From positions 124,001 to 188,000 of the forward strand of contig NZ_OUNG01000002.1 in assembly GCF_900343155.1 (NCBI RefSeq): 64,000 bases of DNA. The letters run 5' to 3'. The position numbers and the translations under genes are program-made. Shown here piece by piece: positions 34,147 to 43,862 of the stretch; the first letter of the stretch is position 1; each line of letters starts with the position of its first letter. Source of the DNA: Lactimicrobium massiliense. GTDB lineage: Bacteria > Bacillota_I > Bacilli_A > Erysipelotrichales > Erysipelotrichaceae. Below the pieces are notes generated by a model, which saw only the letters and a list, made by a program, of their open reading frames with translations, was not told where the DNA came from and ran no database searches.

Positions 34147-34411
34147 AAAAGTTTGACAGTTTGAATATGCATGAATGCTGGGAAGTCAATAAAAATATTG
34201 GCTTTTCGGCATTTTTTATTCTCTGCGATTTGTAGTATGTGGATGCCTGAGATATGCGCATTATTTGCAGGGTATTCTGGTCATTAATCCGAAAAATATA
34301 AAATAAAAGTGCCGAAATTTCTAAAACAAAACAGCCGAAAAAAGCAAAACAGTTTTATTTTACATCATGGCACTTTACAAAAATTTAACAGATTTATATA
34401 TGCATGAATGC
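34147..34411 (+). repeat. Imperfect 32-bp direct repeats in the intergenic region
   Basis: Copy A (34147-34178) and copy B (34380-34411) share TTTxACAG and an identical ATATGCATGAATGC. They differ at about four positions plus two single-base indels. Copy A runs into the terminator stem at 34173. The whole gap 34144-34619 is A/T-rich and holds no gene I can support; besides these repeats it has the terminator and a pair of CGGC/GCCG-containing short inverted motifs. Confidence 0.45.
34173..34219 (+). terminator. Terminator of the exporter operon
   Basis: AATGCTGGGAAGTCAATA pairs along its full length with TATTGGCTTTTCGGCATT (with several G-U pairs), around an A-rich loop. T-rich sequence follows. 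Confidence 0.85.
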
Positions 34412-34619
34412 CATATAGACGCTATAAACAAAGAATAAATCGCATTTCTGTTCAGGCCTGACAATGTTGTATGTGATACTGCATGAAAAGTGGTTATGTT
34501 CTGATAGCTGATAACACCATATGCATCATTTGCATTGCTGGCAGGAAGAATATTTCAGGCGGATGGTGATGTGCAGTGCTATAAATAAACCAGAGAGCAT
34601 GAATGATCAGGAGGATATC

Positions 34620-35594
34620 ATGAAATACGTTAATTTAGGCAGAACAGATATCAGAGTATCAAGGCTGGCGGTTGGCGGCATGTCGTTTGGAAAGGCGTCT
34701 GAAGATTTTCACCTGTGGACACTGGATCAGGAGAGAACAAAGGAAATGATTGGCCATGCCCTGGATCTTGGCGTCAATTTCATTGATACGGCAAATCAGT
34801 ATTCGCATGGAACAAGTGAGGAATATATTGGCAAAGCACTGAAAGATCTTGGCATTGCGCGGGACAAGGTTGTGATTGCGACAAAGGTGTATTTCAATGA
34901 GGGACATCTGAGCCGGAAAGCAATCATGCGTGAGATTGATGGCTCTTTGACAAGACTGGGTACGGATTATGTGGATCTGTATCAGATTCACCGGTTTGAC
35001 TATGACACGCCAATTGAGGAGACAATGGAAGCTTTGCATGATCTTGTCAGAGCTGGCAAGGTGCGTGCTATTGGTGCTTCGGCTATGTATGGGTATCAGT
35101 TCCATAATATGCAGGTGTGTGCTGAGAAGCATGGCTGGACATTGTTCTCCACTATGCAGAATCATTACAATCTGCTCTATCGTGAGGATGAGCGTGAACT
35201 GATTCCGGTATGCCAGCAGTATGGTGTTTCTCTGATTCCGTATTCGCCGCTTGCTGGTGGGCATCTGGCACATCCGGGCTGGACAATTGATTCCAAGCGC
35301 AGTCAGACGGATAAAGTAATCCGGGCCAAGTATGATGCCTATAAGGACAATGATCTGCAGATTATTGGCAGGGTGGAAGAACTGGCAGAGAAGTACAATG
35401 TTTCGATGAGTGAGATTGCGCTGAGCTGGCTGTATCACAGAGGTGTGGCAGCACCGATTGTCGGTGCCACCAAGATGAATCACTTTGATGATGCCGTACG
35501 GGCTGTGGATTTTGTTTTGAGCGATGATGATGCAAAGTATCTGGAGGAGCTGTATCAGCCGCATGCATTGACAGGGCTGATTCCGCATAAATAA
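34620..35594 (+). CDS. Aldo/keto reductase
   Basis: This 324-residue cytoplasmic NADPH-dependent oxidoreductase has a TIM-barrel. Catalytic motifs in order: FIDTANQYSHG (Asp and Tyr of the tetrad), VVIATKVYF (Lys), DLYQIHRFD (His) and the cofactor loop ending APIVGATKMNHFDDAV. The family is AKR/YajO- or Tas-like; the natural substrate cannot be told. The start ATG 34620 follows CAGGAGG; the frame is open for 33 codons upstream without a good start. It is followed at 14 bases by the broken metallo-hydrolase gene, probably in one transcript. Confidence 0.9.
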   Translation: MKYVNLGRTDIRVSRLAVGGMSFGKASEDFHLWTLDQERTKEMIGHALDLGVNFIDTANQYSHGTSEEYIGKALKDLGIARDKVVIATKVYFNEGHLSRKAIMREIDGSLTRLGTDYVDLYQIHRFDYDTPIEETMEALHDLVRAGKVRAIGASAMYGYQFHNMQVCAEKHGWTLFSTMQNHYNLLYREDERELIPVCQQYGVSLIPYSPLAGGHLAHPGWTIDSKRSQTDKVIRAKYDAYKDNDLQIIGRVEELAEKYNVSMSEIALSWLYHRGVAAPIVGATKMNHFDDAVRAVDFVLSDDDAKYLEELYQPHALTGLIPHK

Positions 35595-35607
35595 GCAGGA
35601 GAAATAT

Positions 35608-36380
35608 ATGAGTGAGAAACAGCAGGCAAAGGCTGAACGCATCCAGATGGATGCCAGCGATTTTGCGTCACGCAATGATACGGCTGTGTACTGGCTTGGC
35701 AATGGCGGCGCCATGATCAACTGCCGAGGAACAATCATTCTGATTGATCCGCTGCTAAAGGGATTTGATATGCCGGTTATGACTGAGGCGCCATTCCAGC
35801 CGGAAGATGTACCACACGCAGAAATGATCACTTCTCCAGAGCCAGTCTGAAAGAACTGAAGGATAAAACGGACACATTCTGCACCACAAAATATGTGGCA
35901 GAGCTGTTCAAAGAGCTGGATATCGAGGCAGAAGGCTATGATATTACCGATACCTTCCAGATTGGACCAGTCAGGGTGACATTAACCCCTGCCTGGCACA
36001 ACTGGCAGAATGAGTCACCGAAGCATTCCAAAGAAAGATATTTCAAGAAGGAAGACTATTGCGGATTCTACATGGATACACCGGATGGAACGGTGTGGAT
36101 GGTAGGAGATTCCAGACTGATTGAAGAACAGCTGCAGCTGAAGGAACCGGACGTTATCCTGATGGATATTTCTGATGGTACATGGCATATCGGCCTGCAT
36201 GGTGTCAAGATCCTCACTGACAAGTATCCCAACAGTCAGCTCATCCCGATCCACTGGGGATGTGTCCGATCTGACTGGAAGGAATTCAATGGTGATCCTG
36301 CAGTATTAAAGGATTTCGTAAAGAACCCAGAAAGAATTCATGTTCTCCCAGTTGGCGGACATCTGGATATCAAAAAGTAA
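35608..36380 (+). pseudogene. MBL-fold hydrolase (UlaG-like) broken by a deletion in the metal site
   Basis: The first part (from ATG 35608) reads VYWLGNGGAMINCRGTIILI, the start of an L-ascorbate-6-phosphate-lactonase-like MBL fold, and runs to HAEMI before leaving frame and stopping at 35850. The second part, in another frame from about 35826, reads DHFSRASLKELKDK and continues to the natural end (LPVGGHLDIKK, 36380). DH is the end of the metal motif H-x-H-x-D-H, so the deletion removed the preceding His residues. GATC lies exactly at the joint (35826-35829), consistent with slippage between short repeats. The enzyme must be inactive. Confidence 0.8.
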
Positions 36381-36391
36381 TTGATTATATT

Positions 36392-36427
36392 AAAAAGACT
36401 TTCAGACAAATGAGCTGGAAGTCTTTT
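36392..36427 (+). terminator. Terminator used as group II intron target, copy 1
   Basis: AAAGACTTTCAG (36394-36405) pairs with CTGGAAGTCTTT (36415-36426), followed by TTC. The intron begins five bases later, at 36432. Confidence 0.85.
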
Positions 36428-36997
36428 CATAGTGTGTCGGGCATGGCACACATCTAGCCTGCAATAGAGGCAGGCCGCGGGTATTTGTCGCCAAGCGAAG
36501 TGAACTACCAGACGAGGGTGAATAACCCAGAGCGAAAGCAGTAGCTAGCATATTTCTGAGCTTACGTACAGAAACCTGATTGAGGCCATAAGGCGGATAA
36601 GGCTGCTATGCAAGCTGAAGTCCAAAAGACAAACGTAAAGCCGACCGGTAAATCAGGAAGCTATGGAAATTACAGATGTGTGTCTTACCCCGAGAGATCC
36701 TGCGGACAGATGAACCTAAACACAGGGAAACCGAGACGCTTTTAAACAGCTATCGTTATCATCTGGTCGGATAAAGGTCTATCGCAGGAAGTCAGCTGAG
36801 GTCATAGTAGTGATGAAGCTTCTGTAACGGAAGTGGAGCGAAGGACCTAATGTTTGTATAGTGTGCCCCACTATACGCAATGTTCGGATAGTCCGAAAGG
36901 GAGGATAAGCCTACAGCAGAGGATCGTAACCTCTGACGGCAAAGGGCCCCGGGATGATTCTGAATAATCTACAGATAGAAAGGAATGGCACAGCGGT

Positions 36998-38305
36998 ATG
37001 GAATTAATTGAAGTGATTCTGAGTGACGAAAACTTGGAAGAAGCGATCAGAAGGGTTAAGAGAAACCGTGGCGCGGCCGGCGTGGACGGCATGAAAACCA
37101 GTGAGCTGGATGAGTATTTCTCTAAACATAAAGAAATAATCAAACAGCAGATCCGGAACATGCAGTACAGACCGAAACCAGTCCGCAGGGTCTATATACC
37201 CAAGCCCAATGGCAAGCAAAGGCCATTAGGTATTCCGTCAGTCGCAGACCGGGTGGTACAGCAGGCAGCAGCCCAGGTACTCAGCGGCATCTACGACAGC
37301 ACATTCAGTGACCATAGTTATGGATTCAGGCCAAACAGAAGCGCACATGATGCGATGAAGGATGTCCTGAATAATCTGAACAGCGGATACGACTGGGTGA
37401 TTGATCTCGACATCGAAAAGTATTTCGATACGGTGAATCATGACAAATTAATCTCCATTTTGAGAGAAAAGGTAAACGACAAGAGAACGTTACACCTGAT
37501 CCGGTCCTTTCTGAAGGCTGGCGTCATGGTGAACGGACTCGTATCACCAACTGAACTAGGCGTTCCGCAAGGCGGACCCCTCAGTCCGATACTTAGCCTT
37601 ATTTATCTCGATAAATTTGACAAAGAACTGGAGAGCAGAGGACTGCATTTTGTGCGGTACGCAGATGACTGCGACATCTTCGTGAAGAGCGAAATGGCGG
37701 CAGACAGAGTGATGAAGTCGGTAGCCTCATGGCTGGAACGAAAGCTGTTTCTGAAGGTCAGTCCAACCAAGACAAAGGTGGTCAGGCCAACACACAGCGA
37801 GTTCCTAGGCTTTACGTACTGGAAGGCAAAAGACGGATGGCACTGCAAACCGAGTGATGACAGAAAGAAACGGCTGATGGCGAAAACCAAGGCTGTCCTG
37901 CAACGCAAGGAAGCAATATCCAGACCTCTGGCCGTCACATTCACAAAACTGAATCAGATCGTCAGAGGATGGATCAATTATTTCATCATCGGAGATATGA
38001 AGGCTTTCCTCGATGAATATGGACAGTGGATGCGGCACAAAGTCAGAGTCATCATCATCAAGCAATGGAAGAAACCGAAGCGTATAGACACAAATCTCCA
38101 AAGGCTTAACGCTATGTTCCATTGTAATTTCACCGATGAAGATACATACAAGGTAGCCAACTCACGCCTAGGATGGTATCGGAGGAGTGGAATGGATGTG
38201 GTAAATTACGCTCTCAGCCCGAAAGTACTGGCCCTGCCAAGTAGGAAAACAGGTCGACCAGGACTGGTCAACCCGTTGGAATACTATCTCAATAATCGTA
38301 AGTAA
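36998..38305 (+). CDS. ltrA: Group II intron reverse transcriptase/maturase
   Basis: This 435-residue protein has the reverse transcriptase domain (GAAGVDGM; VYIPKPNGKQRPLGIP; HSYGFRPNRSAHDA; YADD in VRYADDCDIF; VPQGGPLSP). A maturase domain X follows (about 290-400, with GWINYFIIGDMK). There is no C-terminal HNH endonuclease, as in class C introns. It reverse-transcribes intron RNA for retrohoming and helps splicing. The protein sequence is identical to that of copy 2. It is intact and likely functional. Confidence 0.95.
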   Translation: MELIEVILSDENLEEAIRRVKRNRGAAGVDGMKTSELDEYFSKHKEIIKQQIRNMQYRPKPVRRVYIPKPNGKQRPLGIPSVADRVVQQAAAQVLSGIYDSTFSDHSYGFRPNRSAHDAMKDVLNNLNSGYDWVIDLDIEKYFDTVNHDKLISILREKVNDKRTLHLIRSFLKAGVMVNGLVSPTELGVPQGGPLSPILSLIYLDKFDKELESRGLHFVRYADDCDIFVKSEMAADRVMKSVASWLERKLFLKVSPTKTKVVRPTHSEFLGFTYWKAKDGWHCKPSDDRKKRLMAKTKAVLQRKEAISRPLAVTFTKLNQIVRGWINYFIIGDMKAFLDEYGQWMRHKVRVIIIKQWKKPKRIDTNLQRLNAMFHCNFTDEDTYKVANSRLGWYRRSGMDVVNYALSPKVLALPSRKTGRPGLVNPLEYYLNNRK

Positions 38306-38315
38306 ATACAAACGT

Positions 38316-38348
38316 AGCGCCGTATACGGAAAACCGTACGTACGGTGC
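38316..38348 (+). ncRNA. Group II intron domain V, copy 1
   Basis: AGCGCCGTATACGG and CCGTACGTACGGTGC form the catalytic domain V hairpin (GGAAAACC region at the tip). A second hairpin, GAGCCGCTAACGCGGCTC (38361-38378), belongs to the 3' end region with domain VI. Confidence 0.7.
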
Positions 38349-38376
38349 AACGGGAGGGTCGAGCCGCTAACGCGGC

Positions 38377-40260
38377 TCACTCTACCCTATTGGATTCAAA
38401 CACTTTACGGAATGCTTTGAAATCCGGTGCCTGAAGCAACCTTTGGACAATTTTTTCATCACTGATGGTCTTTGCCAGATGATCGTAGAACCACTGATTG
38501 ACTGCATTGTTTCCGGAAACAAGGAATATAAGCTGAACCATTTTGTTTCCCCACTGAACAGGATTCTTTAATCTGGCAATGGCAATAAAGCTGGGCATGT
38601 CATCATTAAGAATAGGATGTGGAATAGCGATGCGGTTATTATATGCAGTAGATGCGCAAGCTTCCCGATGCAGCACACGTTCCAGAAAATCTGCAGGAAG
38701 CGGAACGCTACGCGCAGTAAGATCTGTCATCTGGTTCAGAACATCAATTTGACTGCTCGCGGATATGGTCCAGAAAAGATATGGCTTGACCATGATGTTG
38801 TCAAAGAAGGCAGCATTTAGCTGAATAATACGCCTGCGGATTGCTGAAATGTCAGGTTCAGACATCGCCGCTGAGATATGGATCGTTCCTTCAAATGTAC
38901 CTTCCATATCGTCAGAAAGTGAAAGGAATAACTGATAAATCCCGGGCTCGATATCCTTACGTTTATCTTTTGAAATAAACATGATTTCATTGATATCATC
39001 TTTGAAGTACTGATTTAATCGGAATGTGACAATCTGATAAATGCTGGATACTTCTTCGCAATAGATGGCTACATTGTAGCGAATATGGTTTGCGTCTTTT
39101 CTCTTTTCGTAGGCAAGCTGCAGATGCAGTGCAAAGAATGAAATCTCTGCTTCAGGAAGTGCCTGGTCAATGATGGTAAGACCGCTGACAGCAGTGTCAT
39201 ATGCCAGAGGGAATTCACTTTTGATGCTTGACAGCTCGGTTTTTTCAATGAGCATATTTCTCTTTAATCTGGTCAGAAAGGGTGCAATATGATTCAACAG
39301 AGAGGAACGGAGATCTTCATCATTAAAGAAGTCTTCACCCGTCAAGTGCAGGATTTGCCGTAGGAATTTGTTATAGAACAAAATGGCATCATCACTGATT
39401 TCATTGTCAAATTGATCATGACCAAGCAATCTTTGTTTACCTGCAATATGCATGGCAAGATACAGAATTTCAGATTCATCAAGCTGAATATGAATACCTT
39501 TGAAAATTTCGGATGCAATCTTTTTTGCTGCGTTGTACTCTGGCTTTGACTTGATCCTGGCGATATCTATATAATTTTGCAGAACCACAGGATTATTAGT
39601 CTCAATGCGGTTAATCGCAATCAGTGCATGCAGGGAAAGGGCATTGATGCTGTCGCTGGAAACAGCAATGTTAAATTGCTGCAAAGCATCGCTGATCATC
39701 TGGTGCAAAGAAGACTGCAGATTTCCCTGGTAAGGGTTGGATACCAAAGTGTTTTCAATAAACATGGCATTGCCTTCTCTTGAAAGGCAATGGCGTATAT
39801 CCTCTTCTTTGCCAGAAATGCGATAGCCATCAAGATGTGAACGGTGTAGGCTTAGATTGTATTTCTGCAGTACAGGTTTGAGGGAACGGATAATAGAACG
39901 TAATGTTCCAGGTGAAATGCCAATGTCTTCCGCCAGTACATAACCATCCAGATGTGATGAGTCCAGTAACAGGCGCATCAGAATATAACGACTGCGAATC
40001 ATTGGATCATTGAAGAGATCTTTCTGATAAAATCTGGAGCAGAAAGAAGAAAACTTCTGCTGATCCTGGATCAGAAGGACAGAACCAGAGCGCTGTCTGA
40101 TTTCAATATCAGCACCGGATCCAGCCAGTTCCTGTTTCAGCATATTCAGATATTTCAAAGCAGTTTTATCTGAAGTGCCAAGTTGAAAAGCAAGGTCTTT
40201 GCTTGCAAGAGGCTGGTCGGTATGCATGAGAATTTCCAGAATCTTTTGTTCTGTATTCAT
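38377..40260 (-). CDS. BglG/LicR-type transcriptional regulator with PRD and EIIA domains
   Basis: This 627-residue regulator has an N-terminal helix-turn-helix (EQKILEILMHTDQPLASKDL), a second HTH (about 110-170), two PRD domains (about 180-400), an EIIB-like region (about 410-490) and a C-terminal EIIA-type domain with the phosphorylatable His in IAIPHPIL. It controls the divergent PTS gene at 40356 by phosphorylation. The last residues NRVE and the stop lie inside the group II intron; without the intron the chain would end FESI. I chose ATG 40260, which gives the MNTEQKILEIL start; the frame is open upstream. Confidence 0.85.
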   Translation of the reverse strand: MNTEQKILEILMHTDQPLASKDLAFQLGTSDKTALKYLNMLKQELAGSGADIEIRQRSGSVLLIQDQQKFSSFCSRFYQKDLFNDPMIRSRYILMRLLLDSSHLDGYVLAEDIGISPGTLRSIIRSLKPVLQKYNLSLHRSHLDGYRISGKEEDIRHCLSREGNAMFIENTLVSNPYQGNLQSSLHQMISDALQQFNIAVSSDSINALSLHALIAINRIETNNPVVLQNYIDIARIKSKPEYNAAKKIASEIFKGIHIQLDESEILYLAMHIAGKQRLLGHDQFDNEISDDAILFYNKFLRQILHLTGEDFFNDEDLRSSLLNHIAPFLTRLKRNMLIEKTELSSIKSEFPLAYDTAVSGLTIIDQALPEAEISFFALHLQLAYEKRKDANHIRYNVAIYCEEVSSIYQIVTFRLNQYFKDDINEIMFISKDKRKDIEPGIYQLFLSLSDDMEGTFEGTIHISAAMSEPDISAIRRRIIQLNAAFFDNIMVKPYLFWTISASSQIDVLNQMTDLTARSVPLPADFLERVLHREACASTAYNNRIAIPHPILNDDMPSFIAIARLKNPVQWGNKMVQLIFLVSGNNAVNQWFYDHLAKTISDEKIVQRLLQAPDFKAFRKVFESNRVE

Positions 40261-40355
40261 ACACAAATAGTAGCATGATTTCCTTTTTAAAACGGAAATG
40301 TTCAGCCACAAATCCAAAGAGAAAAGTTCATACTTCAGATAGTGAAAGGAGTTAC

Positions 40356-42059
40356 ATGCAAAAACCAGTGTACGTTCTGCTGGTATGTTCCGGTGGAAAT
40401 TCAACATCAATACTTGTCGCTCAGATGGAAAAGCATTTGCGAGAGGATGAGTGCTGGCATATTGATGCAATAGGATATAGTGAACTTCCAATGGTGATAG
40501 GCAGATATGACTATATTCTAGTAGCACCGCAGATGAGTTTTCAGCTGAATGAGATTCAGAAACTAGCGGACCAGTTTGATGAAATTTCTGTTATTCAGTT
40601 GCCTGCGGATCTGTATGCCAAGTGTGATGGTGAACAGTTGGATGACTATATTCGTACATTGATGATGCATGAAGATCCTTCTACATCGGGAGGAAAACGT
40701 ATGTCTGAAGTAAAGAAAAAGGAATCCGCACTAGAGCGGTTTTCCGACTGGATGATGCAGTATCTGGTTCCGGTTGCATCCAAGATTGGCAACCAGCGTC
40801 ATCTGGCAGCAGTTCGTGATGGTCTGACAATTTTGATTCCGGCAACAATTGTTGGTGGTTTCTCTATTCTGCTGGCCATTCCACCAGTACCGGCTTCAAT
40901 TACTGAGCCAAGCAATTTCTTCTATGCGTTCCTGCTGGCATGGAAGGCGTGGGCGGCGAATAACTATTCACTGTTGATTACGCCTTATATGCTGACAATT
41001 GGCATCATCTCAATTTATGTTGTCTGCGGGGTTTCCTATCGTCTTGCAACAAACTATAAGATGAACGGAATCAATAACATGATAGCTTCATTGCTGGTGT
41101 TCCTGGTTGTTTCTGGTGCCCTGGACATTGAAAATGGCACATTGAATGATGCAAGACTTGGTGCCGGCTATATGTTTGGTGCCATGATTATTGCGCTTCT
41201 GACCGTTGAAATCACACGGGCATTTGACAAGCATAACATCAAGATCAAATTGCCTGACAGTGTACCTCCGAATGTGGCAGCTCCGTTCAATGTTCTGATT
41301 GCCCTGGTATTCAATGTCGTTTTGTTCTCAATCATCAATGCGGTGCTTGTTCATTTCACAGGCGGCGGCATTACAGATCTGATTTACACGATTTTCCAGC
41401 CTCTGATGAGAGCATCAGGAACATTGCCATCTATTCTGATTCTTTCTCTGCTGACATCACTGTTCTGGTTCTTTGGTATTCATGGTGACAACATGATGAG
41501 TGCAATTACCACACCGATTACAACAGCGGCAATTGCGGCCAATGCCGAGGCAGTTGCAGCTGGTACAGCTGTAACACAGCTTCCATACATTTATGCCGGC
41601 TCTATGACTGCTGTGTTTGGCGGCTGGATTCTTGGCAATTGCGGTATGAATCTCTGGCTTCTGCTATTCGCTAAGTCTGAGCGTACAAGATCCCTGGCAA
41701 AAGTTGCAGCTGTTCCTGCCTTCTTCAATATTGCTGAACCATATGTATTCGGTCTGCCGGAAGTGTTGAACCTGTATTATTTCATTCCATCCGTGATCTG
41801 TCAGATTCTGAATATTTGTGTCTATTATGCATTGGCAAGTGCTCATATAGTCGGCCGTTTCTATATCACAATGCCATTTACAGTTCCTGCTCCACTGCAG
41901 GCATTCCTTGCCACAGGTGGAAATGTACCAGCACTGATTCTGATTCTTGTTCTGATGGTTGTTGATATGGTGATTTTCACACCTTTCATGAAAATCTTTG
42001 ATAGACAGCAGATTGAAGAAGAAAAGAGAATGAAGACTGAACAAGCCACAAAGGAATAA
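40356..42059 (+). CDS. PTS EIIBC, lactose/cellobiose family
   Basis: This 567-residue permease has an N-terminal EIIB domain (LLVCSGGNSTS, phosphorylatable Cys11) and a linker to about residue 110. The EIIC domain has about ten helices (from SDWMMQYLVPVASKIGNQRH). FGIHGDNMMSAITTPITTA is the sugar-site region of EIIC-Lac proteins, with the conserved His. It imports and phosphorylates a beta-glucoside, lichenan or chitobiose-type disaccharide; which one is unknown. No EIIA or phospho-glycosidase gene is adjacent. GAAAGGAG precedes the start. The divergent PRD regulator is the likely controller, and TTTCC-N10-GGAAA at 40279-40298 may be its site. Confidence 0.88.
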   Translation: MQKPVYVLLVCSGGNSTSILVAQMEKHLREDECWHIDAIGYSELPMVIGRYDYILVAPQMSFQLNEIQKLADQFDEISVIQLPADLYAKCDGEQLDDYIRTLMMHEDPSTSGGKRMSEVKKKESALERFSDWMMQYLVPVASKIGNQRHLAAVRDGLTILIPATIVGGFSILLAIPPVPASITEPSNFFYAFLLAWKAWAANNYSLLITPYMLTIGIISIYVVCGVSYRLATNYKMNGINNMIASLLVFLVVSGALDIENGTLNDARLGAGYMFGAMIIALLTVEITRAFDKHNIKIKLPDSVPPNVAAPFNVLIALVFNVVLFSIINAVLVHFTGGGITDLIYTIFQPLMRASGTLPSILILSLLTSLFWFFGIHGDNMMSAITTPITTAAIAANAEAVAAGTAVTQLPYIYAGSMTAVFGGWILGNCGMNLWLLLFAKSERTRSLAKVAAVPAFFNIAEPYVFGLPEVLNLYYFIPSVICQILNICVYYALASAHIVGRFYITMPFTVPAPLQAFLATGGNVPALILILVLMVVDMVIFTPFMKIFDRQQIEEEKRMKTEQATKE

Positions 42060-42108
42060 TTGCAAAGAGGCGGCTCTGCCGCTTCTTTGACGTTAGAAGG
42101 AGAGGAAG

Positions 42109-42942
42109 ATGGAATTCTATAGCAATGAAAAAGTAACAGAGCATATTACCAGAATCCGTGCTTTCTGGAATGATGCATGCATGTATTATATCCGCGGAAA
42201 TGAAAGAGGCGTTCTCATTGATACGGGATATGGATTCGGAGATCTGAAAACCTATGTGGATAGGCTGGCAGACCAGCCATACGATGTGGTTCTTTCTCAT
42301 GGTCATCTCGATCATGCAGGCGGTGCCGGCCAGTGGAGCAAGGTATATATGAATCTTGCTGATCTTGATTTATATCATGAGCACGGAGAAATTCCTGCGC
42401 GAAAGAAGTTTCTGGGCAATTATGTCAAGAATCTGGATGATTACAGTGAAGATCTGTTTGTGCCTTTACATAACGATGATTTTACAAATCTGCACGATAG
42501 AGATGAATTCGATCTTGGAAATGTACATGTAACGGCATATCATGCGCCAGGACATACCCAAGGCATGATGGTTTTTCTTGTCAAAGAAGATAGGACAATG
42601 CTTTATGGTGATGCGTGTGGTGTATTCACGTTATTCTGCATGAAGGAATGCACTTCTGTTGAAACGTTCACTAGAATTACGTTAAAGAAACTGAAGGATC
42701 TGCAGCCTCTTTATGATCGCATTCTTCGCCAGCATGGCACTTGTGAGTCTCCGATGTCTTTGCTTCATGAAGATATTGCAATTGCAAAGTCAATTCTGGA
42801 TGGAACAGACGACCATCAGGAGATTGAATTCAATGGCATGAAATGTTTTGCGGCAAGAAAAATTGATTTTTCCACAAACAGACGCCAGGATGGTGGTGAG
42901 GGGAATATTATCTATGTGCCGGAGAAAGTGAGAGATGAATGA
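42109..42942 (+). CDS. MBL-fold metallo-hydrolase
   Basis: This 277-residue protein has the metal motif LSHGHLDHAGG (H-x-H-x-D-H), a further His in YHAPGHTQGM and the Asp in LYGDACGVFT. This is the full glyoxalase II/lactonase-type site. The C-terminal part is helical and ends in a lysine-rich stretch. Substrate is unknown. AGAAGGAGAGG precedes the ATG. It lies 49 bases after the PTS gene and overlaps the next gene by four bases, so the three are probably one transcript. Confidence 0.85.
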   Translation: MEFYSNEKVTEHITRIRAFWNDACMYYIRGNERGVLIDTGYGFGDLKTYVDRLADQPYDVVLSHGHLDHAGGAGQWSKVYMNLADLDLYHEHGEIPARKKFLGNYVKNLDDYSEDLFVPLHNDDFTNLHDRDEFDLGNVHVTAYHAPGHTQGMMVFLVKEDRTMLYGDACGVFTLFCMKECTSVETFTRITLKKLKDLQPLYDRILRQHGTCESPMSLLHEDIAIAKSILDGTDDHQEIEFNGMKCFAARKIDFSTNRRQDGGEGNIIYVPEKVRDE

Positions 42943-43817
42943 AAATATCTGAGGTAATTGCAAAGATCAAATCCTATTCCAGAGGATTTGATCGTGACGG
43001 TAACCCAATTGATCCGAAAACAACAAGAGATCAGGTCCTATATGGTGATACAGACAAAGGGTGTACCGGTATCGTAACAACATGCTTTGCGTCTGTAGAT
43101 GTGATCAGAAAGACGCATGAACTTGGTGCTAATTTGATCATTTCTCATGAAGCCTTGTTCTGGAATCATGGTGATCATCAGGATTGGCTGCAGAATGAGA
43201 AAAACAGTGTCTATCTGCGTAAGAAAGCATTGCTGGATGAATATGGCATTACGGTCTGGCGCGATCATGATTACATTCATTCTGGCATTCCCGATGGCAA
43301 TGGCGGCTGGTACGATGGCATCTTCCTCGGCTTCTTGCATTATGCTGGTCTTGAACAATATTATGTTAGTAAAGCAAAGAATCCGGTTCAATTTGGTGGT
43401 ATGCCCATTGAACTGTATGTTCCGGATGGAATTCATGTAAAAGAACTTGCAAGAAAGATTATTAGCGGTATCAACTTGAATGGAATTCGTCTGATTGGTG
43501 ATCCTGAGACAGTTATCAGAAGGATCGCTATTCCAATGCACTGTATAGGTTTTGCGGATAAGGAAACGATCAGCTATATCAATGCGCACCAGGTTGACTG
43601 CCTTATTACTATGGAACTGATCGACTACACGGTGAATGAATATATGCGGGATGGCATGATGCTTGGCGATTCCAAGGCAATTCTTGCCGTAGGCCACTTC
43701 AATGTGGAAGAGTTTGGCATGAAATACATGCTGAAATGGCTGCCGGAGGCACTGGGGCATGAGGAAATGAAAGCAGATTTCATTCAGTCGGGTGATATGA
43801 ATCATTTCATTGTATAA
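42939..43817 (+). CDS. Nif3-like dinuclear metal protein
   Basis: This 292-residue protein belongs to the NIF3/YbgI family (formerly annotated as GTP cyclohydrolase type 2). LIISHEALFWNHGD gives the first metal ligands and DMNHFIV the last. Its exact activity is unknown; homologues bind two metals and form ring-shaped hexamers. The start overlaps the MBL stop (ATGA), and the pairing with a PTS permease suggests a role in processing or repairing a sugar-derived metabolite, which is inference only. Confidence 0.8.
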   Translation: MKISEVIAKIKSYSRGFDRDGNPIDPKTTRDQVLYGDTDKGCTGIVTTCFASVDVIRKTHELGANLIISHEALFWNHGDHQDWLQNEKNSVYLRKKALLDEYGITVWRDHDYIHSGIPDGNGGWYDGIFLGFLHYAGLEQYYVSKAKNPVQFGGMPIELYVPDGIHVKELARKIISGINLNGIRLIGDPETVIRRIAIPMHCIGFADKETISYINAHQVDCLITMELIDYTVNEYMRDGMMLGDSKAILAVGHFNVEEFGMKYMLKWLPEALGHEEMKADFIQSGDMNHFIV

Positions 43818-43862
43818 GAAATGGCAGGTCGAATCGCCTGACTTTTATGAAAATCTGCTTAC

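Larger units (their letters stand above)
36432..38390 (+). mobile_element. Group II intron copy 1 (class C-like)
   Basis: This 1,959-bp element starts GTGTG (36432) and ends CCCTAT (38390). It contains an untranslated 5' ribozyme part (36432-36997), the LtrA-like reverse transcriptase gene and a 3' part with domain V and VI. The ends were set by comparison with the second copy at 52257-54215. I found only two base differences (36512 A/52337 C; 38287 T/54112 C). Both copies follow a terminator hairpin and the sequence CATA, the known habit of class C introns. Confidence 0.9.
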
